Assembly: GCA_001051155.2 (NCBI GenBank)
Contig: JYIP02000004.1
Location: 1,776,883 to 1,840,882 of the forward strand
Direction: 5' to 3'
Source of the DNA: Chrysoporthe austroafricana
Taxonomy: Eukaryota > Ascomycota > Sordariomycetes > Diaporthales > Cryphonectriaceae
Length of the DNA stretch: 64,000 nucleotides
The position numbers and the translations under genes were made by a program. Below the pieces are notes generated by a model. The model was not told the origin of the DNA, made no database searches, and saw nothing but the letters and a program-made list of their open reading frames with translations. Positions 54,778-64,000 of this stretch are shown here, piece after piece; positions within the stretch are counted from its first letter, which is position 1; the number at the start of each line of letters is the position of its first letter.

Positions 54778-55941
54778 CTATAGTCTCGGAGTCTTCCTTT
54801 TCCCTTCGACGATGACCCCCAGCTCCACCCCAGCATCCCTCTGGGACGGATCCTGTTGGCCGCCAACAAATGCTTCGTCTCCAGAAAAACGCCTAGTTTG
54901 TCAGTGACTGAGACCCGCGGGAAGTAGCATCCACTTACCACCCCCTCTCTTCGCCCCCAGAGAGAAAACTGCAGTCACTGTTGACTTCGCACCACCACCC
55001 ACCACCGACACCCTTCCCATCGCCCCAGTCCAGAGCCTCTGGCCCGAGACCGTCAGCGGCAGGGGATCCTGTTGAGGGCCGAGCAGCCAGTCCACCGGCT
55101 GCAGTCCCGGCTGCACCCTGACCCGTCCGTCTCCTGAACGTACTCAGGCCGCACGTGAAGACACGAAAGTCCTCCGTCTCGACGTTCTCGGGCATACAGC
55201 CGGTCAGGACCCTGCCGATCGCGATGATGGTCGCGGCGTGCGAGCAGAGCAGCACGGCGCGCACCCCTGATTCGTCGCAGCGCCTGATGATGGCGTCCAG
55301 CGTCAGGGCGACCCGCTCGTGTAGTTGAGCTATGGTCTCGCCCGTCCGGGAAGGTGCCACAGCGGGCACATAGCTCGTGTCGTAGGCAGGGAAGAAGCCC
55401 TGCAGCTTCTCTGGCGGTGCCGAGGTGGGATGTTCGAATGGGGCAGCGCCATACCACTCGGACAGCCCAGTCTCTCCCAGGATGGCCGGCCTTTCCAGGC
55501 GCTCCACGAACGGCTGGACCGTCTGGAGACAGCGGTAGTAGGGGCTCGAGTAGATCTGCTCGACCGGAGGGTCCAGCTGCATCAGGTGAGCTGCCAGCTC
55601 CCTTGCCTGGTCGACGCCATGGGCCGTCAGCGCTGGATCGGCGGCTATGCCCGTTGGTGAACTCAGGTGGGCGCGATACTCTCCACTGGAGGGATCGACA
55701 AGCCAGTTGGAACGGAACTAAACGGGGCCTTGTTAGCCTGCGTGCCTACGCCCGTACCGTTGAAGCTTGCGCAACGGTCGCATCGCCTCGAGACATTGGT
55801 CGACGCCACGGTGTGTCAGTCTGGGGGAGCTTCAGTCACTGACGCTGGCCTCACGACGGCGAGAATGCTAGCAGCAGCCAACTCCGAGAAAGTGCAGGTA
55901 CTTACGCCGTGCCGCGTCACGTATATCACCTCGAGGGGCAT
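54778..55941 (-). CDS. Histidine-phosphatase-fold protein, TFC7-like
   Basis: Phosphoglycerate-mutase superfamily member resembling fungal Tfc7 (TFIIIC subunit 7 in yeast, which helps RNA polymerase III) and its metabolic relatives. Minus exons 55906-55941, 54939-55717 and 54778-54892 give 309 aa. Exon 1 encodes MPLEVIYVTRHG with the catalytic RHG, continued by FRSNWLVDPSSGEYRAHLSS after a 188-nt intron. Then IYSSPYYRCLQTVQPFVERL, ETGLSEWYGA, and LLCSHAATIIAIGRVLTG with the second catalytic His. A 46-nt intron (GTAAGT, CACTGAC, CTAG) restores the family ending GGEERGW-RFSGDEAF; without it the protein would stop at GGEERGW. Catalytic residues are intact. Whether it is the TFIIIC subunit or only a paralogue cannot be told. 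Confidence 0.87.
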
Positions 55942-56774
55942 CTTCGCCGTGCGCAAGGGATCTAAATCCCTAATGCTTCTCCTAACGCTCGACTAGGTCG
56001 ACCCTCGGCCACTGATGATGCAGAACAGACGAGAATCAGAACCTTATCATGTCGTACAAGCAAAAGTACAATCTTAGCGGAGGATGCGAGGTCAAGTCTG
56101 GGATGCTCCAGATGCCGTCGGCCCAAGCGTCGAACGGGAAAGTTTGAACCGAGGCAGCGCCAACCAGAGCGAGACGTAGCGGGAGTCTGCCTCAGGAGGG
56201 AATCCACAACCCCCTCCTCTTCCTCGCGGATCTAGGGTGACTAAGCAGTTCTCGAGGGCATCTTCCTCAATGGGGGCATAGGGGGCACAGGCACAGGTCG
56301 GCGGCTTCAGACACCTCGAGAGGGGCTTTCCAGAGAGGAATGGGTATGATGATATTGATTGAGTATCAATAGGAATTTTTGCTGCCCACAGGAGGTTCGT
56401 GTCCATCGCCATCATCGTACATGCCAAGCCTTCATACAACGTGCAGTATCAAAGTAAATTATGCCCGCCCAAGCTGTCCTTCATTACGCTTCGCGGTATC
56501 CACCAGGACCTCCAAACAAAATACCTCACCGACAGACTGGAACAAGGAGAAAAGAGAGAAAGAAAAAAAAAAGAAAGTACCCTTAAAGTTGCTGGAAAAT
56601 GCCGACTGCTATCTGCAAGACTTCACCTCAGTCCACCTCGCTCCCCGAATCTCTACTTCTCTGATAGAAGACCAGCCCCACGGCAGCCAGAGCGACCGCG
56701 GTCGTGACGAGTCTAACAAGCACCGGCGTCAGAGAGTCTGCCGTGCTGTGGTGGGGGGTTTGGTTTCTTGCTCC
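55942..56774. other. Intergenic stretch, no gene seen
   Basis: 5' flank of the TFC7-like gene and 3' flank of the CBM48 gene. Small frames here are not protein-like. Confidence 0.5.
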
Positions 56775-59700
56775 TTACGTCTTGCGCCTGCCTCCGCAGA
56801 GTCTCGACACGAGACCACCGAACAGATCGATAAAGATCAGCCTGAAAAAGGCAGAGAACCAATTGCCGCCCTTGGCAGCCTCCCTGTGAGGGTCGGCAAT
56901 CGAGTTCGGAGTACCTGTTCGACCTGCGGAGCTGGGCCGGGCCACCGTCCGCTTCGTCAAGGAGCCGGACTGGCTCGGTTCTACCGCAGAGGATGCAGCA
57001 ACGGTCTCGGAGCATGAGCCCACGTCCTCAGGTTCATGTAGAGGAGCCTCGATATCTCTGGACTTGACGCCCTCGACGTCCTTGACGACGCTTTCGCCTA
57101 GCGACAGAGCTGGCAGGATGTTCTCTTCAAGCTGGGTCTCTTCAGCTGTGGACACGACAATCTGAGGACTTCGCGATGCCGCAATAACCTCTGCTTTCGA
57201 GGCCTGGCCTTCAAGAGGAAAGTCGGCGACGGGATCTGTATCATTTGGCGGAGGTTCCATCGGGCTGGAGGGGTCTTCAAGCCCTGAGGCTGTGGTGGGC
57301 TCCGGCGTCAGATATCCCGGCTTTGTTGACTCGGGGCTCTTGTCATCGCCCTTGCTGGATTTCAAAACAACAGCCTCGTCCTCGTCGCTAACTGGGGACA
57401 AGAGACCGTTGCTTGGTTTGGCTGACGGGCTCGGGACTGTGACCAGTGACTGCAGATTGGGTTTTGGAGGACTCAGAGCGTCTCCACCCTCTCTTGCGTG
57501 TGGAACGGCCTCATCGCGAGTCTCCACGCTCTCAACCACAGCGGCGATTCCGTTGCCATCCGCTTCCTTGACTAATGGCGCCACGTCGACTCCAACTGAG
57601 ACTTCTTCGATCGCAGGAGAGGCCTCTACCACTTCAACAGTCTCTTCGAGGGGAGAAGGGCCCTCTCTGACGCTCAGGACTTCTTGAGATGCTGGAGTAA
57701 GCTCGCTGAGTACCTCCTCAGTAATGGAGGAAGACTCCTCAACAGTAACAGGATCTTCAACATTGGTAATCTCTTCAATGGTAGTGTGTCCCTCGGCAGT
57801 CGGGGCCTGTTCGAAGGCGGCAGCCACTTCAGCAGCAGGAGCAACCTTTTCGACCACAGGCACCTCGGTATCGGATGTGGAATCTTCGACCGTAGAAAGC
57901 CCATTGACAGGAGCAAGAGCCTCTTCTATGGCCGCAACCTCCTCGACGGGAGCAGGAACCTCTTCCGTGGCGAAAACTTCCTCGGCGGGGGCGGAAAGCT
58001 CCTCACTGGCAGGGACCTCTTCAACGGAGGCGGGAAGCTCTTCCATAGCAGGGAGCTCTTCACTGGCGAGAACCTCTTCGACGGGAGCCGAAAGCTCTTC
58101 CGTAGCGAGCTCTTCACTAGCAAGAACCTCTTCAGCGGGAGCGGGAACCTCTTCCGTAGCAGAGACCTCTTTCGTAGCAGAAACTTCTTCCGTAGCTGGA
58201 ACCTCCTCACTAGCAGGAACCTCTTCGACGGGGGCTGGAGACTCTTCCACAGTAGGGAGCTCTTCCGCAGCAGAAACTTCTTCCGTAGTAGGAGCCTCCT
58301 CCGCGGGGGCGAGAATCTCTTCCGTAGTAAGAACCTCTTCGACGGGGACCTCTTCACTAACAGGAGTCTCTTCGACGGGGACAGGAAGCTCTTCTGTAGC
58401 AGGAACCTCCTCCATAGCTGAAACTTCTTCCGTGACTGGGACCTCTTCTTCCGTAGCAAGGAGCTCTTCCACAGCAGAGGCTTCTTCGATGGGGGCGGAG
58501 ACTTCTTCGACAGGAGCAGAGACCTCTTCAATAGGAGCGAGAACCTCTTCACTGGCGGAAACCTCCTCCGTAGCAGAGATTTCTTCAACCGGGGCGGGAG
58601 CCTCCTCGATAGCGGCGGAAAGCTCTTCACCCACAGGGACCTCTTTATCCGCGGAAGCTTCTTCATCTGTAATAACCTCTTCCATGATAGAAGCCTCTTC
58701 GATGGGCGTCTCTTCGACGAGAATCTCTTCAATAGGGGCCTGTTCAATAAGGGCCTCTTCGACGGGGGCCTCTTCCACAGGAGCAGAAACCTCCTCGACG
58801 GCGGTGGAAAGCTCTTCACTCGCAGGAACCTCTTCATCCGCAGCAACCTCTTCCATGATAGAAGCCTCTTCGACGGGGCCCTCTTCGACGGAGACCTCTT
58901 CGATGGAGACCTCTTCGATAGGAGCGGCAACCTCCTCGATGACGGCAGAAACCTCTTCATCCGCAGGAGCCTCTTCATCTGCAGCAACCTCTTCCACGAT
59001 AGAAGCCTCTTCGACGGGAGCGGCGGTCTCTTCGACAGGAGCAGGAACCTCCTCACCCGTAGCAACCTCTTCCATAGCAGGAACTTCTTCGACGGCAGGA
59101 GCCTTCTCGACAATGTCCTCGATGGAAGCAGGCTCTTCCTCCTCCTCCTCGGCCCCTTCGGCTATCGAGTGTAGGGAGAGCGAGTGCTCGCTCTGAGAAG
59201 GCAAAGACGAGGTCTGCTGCTCGACGCCGGTCTCGACGCCCTGAGCGATGTTCTCGGACGACGAGATCTCGGACTCGCCGCCGGCATCAGCCCCGGGCTG
59301 GCTCGGGGACTCGATGACCGGCGAGGGAGATATGCCCTCGATGGAGGTCTGGTCCGCGTTGAGGCTGGTCGAGACCCTCCGCACGGTCGAGATTATCCCG
59401 TCCTTTGTGGAGGGGAACTGCTCAAGCGTGGGATCGTTGAAGTCCTGGCTCTCATGTTCCTGGGCACGGCTGCCCGTCTGCACCTCGGCCTCGGCGTCGT
59501 CCACGGCAGGCAGATCGCCGTCCTTGTGGAGGCCGGCATATTCATGTGCGAACAGGGGCACAGGCTCCGGCCCGTCTGTGTCGCCGGCGATATCCAGACT
59601 ATCGTCCTTCATGCCGGACTTGGCTGCTGCAAGGTCCTTGTCTGCAGGAGGAGCGGTCTCGAGGTTTTCGGTAGGCTTGAGAAGAGCATTAGCATATGGA

Positions 59701-60465
59701 CTCTGGAAGTAGAAATCAGGACAGCTCACCTCAGCCGCAGTGTCTGGTCCAGGAGCTGTTGAGCTATCGAGCATGGCAGCGGTGTCCGCAACTTCAATAG
59801 TAGTCTTGACAAAATCCGGGGTGTTCGCCTCCTGTCGTTCGATACCTGCAGGGTCCAGCAGGGCTCCGGTCTCTGTCTCAGGCTGTGATTGTTCGAACCC
59901 GGCATCCGTGTCTTGGGAGATGCTCTCGGGCAAGGTCGAGACCTGCTCTTCGGTTACTTCGGTCGTCGACTGGCTGGGCTCGAGAACAGGCTCGTCTGGA
60001 ATGATGATCCTGTAGGATGTTAGCAACAAGAAGGTGGACACGCGGCACACTACATACTCCTTTGAAGAGGGGGCGTCTGGAGCTGTGACGTCTCCCGTGG
60101 CGGGCTCTGGGGTGTCAACGACTTCTGGTACCTCAAGCAGGTTGTTCCTGTTTCCTGACTCGTCGGTCACTGCTACACGTCAGCCAGGCCCCTCAGGACT
60201 GAGAACAGCAGATCTGCCTACCGGTTGGAGCGTCCTCATTCAGGATCCACCAGTCACCGTCTCCGACTCGGAACTTGTATTGATGCTTGGCCCGCGGCTC
60301 TACCTGGAATGTCTTGGTGAAAGTATGGACACCGTCATCCCCAGTGGTGCACTCCATGGGCTCGGGTGTCCATTGTGGGCTGGAGAAGCTGCCAGCGACG
60401 TAGAGGGGGGGCTGGATGCCGGGCGCCCTGTGTTTGATGGTGACATCGACCTTGGAGTCCCCCAT
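56775..60465 (-). CDS. CBM48 (glycogen-binding) protein with Glu-rich repeat and C-terminal hydrophobic segment, Crp1/Mdg1-like
   Basis: Minus exons 60222-60465, 60058-60169 and 56775-60009 (introns 52 and 48 nt) give 1196 aa. Residues 1-85 are an AMPK-beta-type carbohydrate-binding module: LYVAGSFSSPQWTPEPM, TFQVEPRAKHQYKFRVGDGD and WWILNEDAPT-VTDESGNRNN. Yeast Crp1 and Mdg1 have this N-terminal module. Residues about 410-890 are a degenerate repeat of EEVPAPVEE/EEVSATEE units, acidic and presumably disordered. The C-terminus SAFFRLIFIDLFGGLVSRL plus CGGRRKT is a hydrophobic or amphipathic helix with a basic end, suggesting membrane association. The role in glycogen or signalling is inferred from the module. 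The repeat DNA is open in several frames on both strands. Confidence 0.87.
57700..59130. repeat. Degenerate coding minisatellite in the CBM48 gene
   Basis: About 1.4 kb of imperfect units, mostly 12-36 bases and multiples of three, built on CTCTTC/CTCCTC with GCAGGAAC, GGAGC and similar links. All encode Glu-Glu-Val-rich peptide on the minus strand. Confidence 0.85.
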
Positions 60466-62204
60466 GGTGCGTGTTTCTGGGGACTGCTGGGAGGGAGCTG
60501 TACAGCGACGTGGTCAGTGGCCAGAACACGGGGGGTGGACAGAGGCCCTGGCAGATAGAGCAGCCTAGAGCTGTCGGGTGTTGTGCGGCAGGAGAGACAC
60601 GGGGCTGTGTGTCTTGTTCTTGTTGGCCCAGCGGCGAGAACCTTGTGATAGGATTGGGCGTGCGGCTGGTGAGAAAGGTCAGGTCGATGGAGGTGGGATG
60701 GTGAGGTCGGCAGCGGCACGAGAAGACTCACAGAGGAGAGAAAAAAAAATGAGGACGGGTGGAGCCAAATACGTTGGACACGTCAAGGCCGAGGGTCGAA
60801 GGAGGGATGAAAAAGCAGGTGGTTCGATGGTACTGGCTGTTGGGCAGCTGCAGGTGCAGCTTGGAGATGGAGCTCTCCTCGCCAATTTGCGGGGCAGCTG
60901 CAGGCAGGTGTGTGTGTGCGCACGCGCGTGAGTGTGTGTTTATCCGTGCCTCTGGATGCTTGCAGCTACAGTTGAGATCGACCAGGCCTCGCCCACCAGC
61001 TTCGGTGAGATGGCAGGCCAGCGGCGTGAGATGAGGAGAGGAGGAGGGAGACAAGCTCAGCCTGTGTCTTGAGGGGATCGAGGAGCTCTGCTTTTCAGTC
61101 CGCAGCGAAGCCGAGACCTGCACGTCGGGGCCATTGCAACGCCCAGTATTATGCCGTGCCTCCCGGCGGTTGGAAATAATGCAGCAGCCATCTTCAAGGT
61201 TTGGTCCGTACGACATCGGCTAGAACTCCTCCTATGCAAGCAGGGCCTGCTGACCAGTCGTGCCAGCCCAGCAGCACCTTCATATCCGGCACGCGTGCAG
61301 GGTAGATAGACGAGCCAGATACCAGCTCTTTGTTTGGTAACCATCGCGCCTCTCTGCCCGTGAGCGTCCCTCCCATGCTCCCCTCAGCGTCAATCAGGCC
61401 AAAAGTCAACCAGCCACATGGGGGCAGAGAAAGACGCGGGACTTTTCGAGATACCCGCTTGGGTCTGCTGGCGCCATGTGGGATGATTTGTCCTGCAGGC
61501 AGGGGTCGCTTATCACCATGGGGGGGGCCTTTCGTTATCCGCTCACCGTATTCACCTCACCGAGGCTTCACCTGCAGGTTGCCGGGCAATGAAGCCTGTT
61601 TATGTTCTGTAGACTGGAGCCGTGCTGAGTTTTAGATGAGAGCTGTTGTCTAGTCGGCCTGCTAGCCATGTCTCAGTCTCAGTCGTGAGATCAAGTAGTA
61701 CATTACTATAGTAGTAGTAGCACCAATTATCACATGTCAGTCGACAAGTGGAGATCCTCCCCCACACAGCACATCATGCACACAAAGAGAGAGAGAGTTC
61801 TGCCCTCACAACCTCACCTCATCTCGTCACAAGATCCCGAGCAGACAGCACTTCTATAGATGCCATATCAACAACACAGAGGCAGATACAGGCCTGCATA
61901 CTGTTTCTGCTGGGCAGCAACAAGGCTTCTGAAAGCCCCAAGCTGGACAGGCTGTTACGTCACCTATCAGGATTCTGCCAGGCGGTCCCGATAAGAGCTT
62001 CTTATCACCAGAAGGGTTCCTCGAGGAACCGCCTTTTTTTTTTCTCAAACAGTAAACATGCCCAGCCAGTCGAACGTCGCTGACGACCTCCTACGTGGCA
62101 ATTAAGCCCTGCTCGTCTCCCCGCCAGTCGAGCATTCGACTCTCCACCCACTTTCCTCACTCCGCCACCAACACAGCCTTCATTGGTAAAGCCAGTCGTT
62201 CAAG
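60466..62204. promoter_or_regulatory. Divergent intergenic region between the CBM48 gene and IWR1
   Basis: 1.7 kb between head-to-head genes, with no protein-like frame. A short GT/CG alternating tract lies at 60905-60945. The C/A-rich segment just left of 62205 is the IWR1 leader. Confidence 0.5.
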
Positions 62205-63675
62205 ATGTCTATGCCGCCAGAAATCATCCAAGTGAAGCGCCTGAAACGCAAGGCGCACGATGATGATGATGAACAGGGCGCTGTCAACTATCTTCGTACG
62301 TCAGACCCACAACACGCGCTGCCATTCCGTCAACGCAATCCTGCTGACCATCACGCAAGGCATCGACGACAAAGACAGGAAGCGGTACCGTAGTGACGCC
62401 TACGTCTACCAGCGCACTACCCAAAACGCCCTCGAGGCCGAGAATAACGCCGCGCCAAAACCCTCACGCGATGCTGTCCCTGTCATCCACTCTTCGAAGC
62501 CCGCCGACGAGAAACCCTCTCTCGGAGAGGCAACCTCCACGCCGACGCTCACATCAGCCACGAAAGCGCAGAACGCGACCAAGAAAGAGCCAGCTCCGCT
62601 TGGCGAGACACCGACCGCGCCTCAGCCTTCCTCGGCCACAGAGCCCCGCCGCTTCCACTTCTCCAGACCTATGATCCGGCCTTCGTCCCTCGTGACCACC
62701 AGCCTGAAGACGGGCAAACGGTCACGACTCAACACCCCGACAGCGACCATGTTCGTGGAGCGCGGTCACAAAAGGACAAGGACCGAGGATGTGCCGATGA
62801 GAGATGCAGGTCCCACGGCAGGGACGGCGGACGCCGATGAGCCGCCTAGGAAGCTCAAGCTGCCGGGCTCCGACCGGAAGGGGCCCCGGGCGCAGAAGTC
62901 GGCTGAGCCGTTGAGGAGGGAGCTTCCCGCATCGATGAAGAAGCACTGGGCGGGCGACGACATGGACGAGATCACACGGAACATGAACGACTTCGCGTTG
63001 CAGCTGATCGGGGCGAACCTCGCCGAGATGGAGGAGCGCGACAGGAAGGAAGCAGCGGCGGCGGCGAGGAAGGAGGCGTCCTCCACGGCCTCGACGCCCC
63101 AGAAATTCAAGCCGAAGCCCCCTGCAAAGAGATACGCGGAGCGCCACCCGGAGGTCGCGGCGGCCCGTCAGGGAGCACCGGGCGCAGCCGACCAGGAGGA
63201 ATCCGAGACCGCCAGTGACGATGAATACGTCGTCGAGACCTATGTGCGTGTCCCGGCGTCGTCGCTCAGCAAGGACATAGCTCCTGAGAAAGTCGGTCTG
63301 CTCGTCTTCGACAACGAGCCGGATGCAGATTTCTTCTACGGTGAGGAGGGCGACAGCGATGATGAGTGGCCCGAGGATGACGAAGATGAGAATGGTAGGC
63401 CTCCACTTTTCCCGCAGTGTTGTTAAATCTCGTTGCACATGTCTGACGTGTCTCCAGCGGAGAATTACTACACCGCCGATTACCCAGATGACGAGGTCGA
63501 CTCGGAGGATGAGTACGACCGAGGTGCGTATCAATACCGCACGGGGAATGCGTCTGACCTGGAGGAGTTTGATGAGCGAGACGACGATTACGTCCTGGAC
63601 CATGATGACAACGGCGACATGCCGTTCTCGGCTCGTCTGGGTGCTATGCCGCCGTCAGCATTCCGAGGCATATGA
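62205..63675 (+). CDS. IWR1: RNA polymerase II nuclear import factor Iwr1
   Basis: Iwr1 binds assembled RNA polymerase II and carries its nuclear import signal. Exons 62205-62295, 62360-63394 and 63458-63675 (introns 64 and 63 nt) give 447 aa. N-terminal MPPEIIQVKRLKRKAHDDD is the basic import-signal region, followed by DRKRYRSDAYVYQRTTQ across the first splice. A Pro/Ala/Lys-rich middle part precedes the conserved acidic C-terminal domain: DDEYVVETYVRVPASSLSK, GLLVFDNEPDADFFYGEEGD and, across intron 2, AENYYTADYPDDEVDSEDEY. Length and architecture match fungal Iwr1. Confidence 0.92.
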
Positions 63676-64000
63676 TCACCGGACGGTGAGCATTCAAAGA
63701 AGCCAGGCCGGTAAGTTTCGAGGGAATCGAGGTGCTTCCTAAGAGATAGACATTTGAGGCACTACGAGGTCATTCATCCAAAGCTCTCTATGGTTGCAAA
63801 GACTCGCCCAGCATGATGCGAATGCCTCGAGTCCTGATCTGCATGGCAGAGGGTGGCTGAGACGAAGAAGTCCATGGGAAATTAAAATGGAAATTCAGCC
63901 AATTCCCTTGCTGCCATTGTATTGTACCGTCTGGCTCTTCTGATACCCTTGATATCTATGAGCGGTATTTACCTGTGATGCCGCCATTCTGCCCACCAGC
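63676..64000. other. 3' flank of IWR1
   Basis: No coding sequence recognised up to the window edge. Confidence 0.5.

Noticed and set aside
57926..59113. 395-codon basic frame on the minus strand
   Set aside because: Out-of-frame reading of the same repeat, with no conserved flanks.
57724..59196. 490-codon plus-strand Ser/Thr/Ala frame
   Set aside because: It is the antisense of the Glu-rich repeat; the CBM48 reading has conserved ends and clean introns, this one has neither.

Overview
The window is nuclear DNA of a filamentous ascomycete (Pezizomycotina, most likely Sordariomycetes). Genes carry short GT-AG introns, mostly 46-100 nt, with CTNAC-type branch sites. Several families are typical of this group: PTH11-like receptor, UstYa-type DUF3328 oxidase, berberine-bridge-like flavoenzyme, fungal CorA-like protein and a CBM48 protein of the Crp1/Mdg1 type. 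No bacterial, organellar or CRISPR features were seen. Exon structures were built by hand from reading frames and splice signals.

The window has two compartments. From 1 to about 18.5 kb the DNA is AT-richer, gene-poor and rearranged. It holds a PTH11-like receptor with an apparent one-base frameshift, a prolyl-aminopeptidase-like hydrolase, a UstYa-family oxidase, a possible small secreted peptide gene, an FAD-linked oxidase, three cytochrome P450 relics, an AIM6-like phosphodiesterase, the C-terminal half of an alpha/beta hydrolase, and a duplicated ~430-bp repeat with transition-type differences that look like repeat-induced point mutation. The gene mix (UstYa + FAD oxidase + P450 + hydrolases + small secreted peptide) suggests a decaying secondary-metabolite locus, possibly of the ustiloxin-like RiPP kind. 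That reading is inference.

From about 19.3 kb to the end the DNA is GC-rich and carries conserved housekeeping and signalling genes. In order: an F-box/LRR protein with a C-terminal CaaX box (-), a 5.4-kb intergenic gap, a PAS-domain kinase (+), the mitochondrial DEAD-box helicase Mrh4 (+), a dienelactone hydrolase (+), an NSRP1-like coiled-coil protein (+), Tim13 (-), a VIP36/Emp47-type L-lectin (+), the PKA catalytic subunit (+), a CorA-like membrane protein (+), an unassigned fungal protein (-), a TFC7-like histidine phosphatase (-), a CBM48 protein with a long Glu/Val/Pro/Ala repeat (-), and Iwr1 (+). Long leaders and gaps hold many microsatellites and homopolymers, including one undetermined base at 46685 between two poly-T tracts.

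The core genes do not form one pathway. Three of them (PAS kinase, PKA, CBM48 protein) belong to families linked to nutrient and glycogen signalling, and three (Mrh4, Tim13, CorA-like) to mitochondria or membranes. The accessory part is where an undescribed system could lie. The best candidate is the head-to-head pair of the UstYa-family gene and the small secreted peptide at 6.1-8.2 kb.
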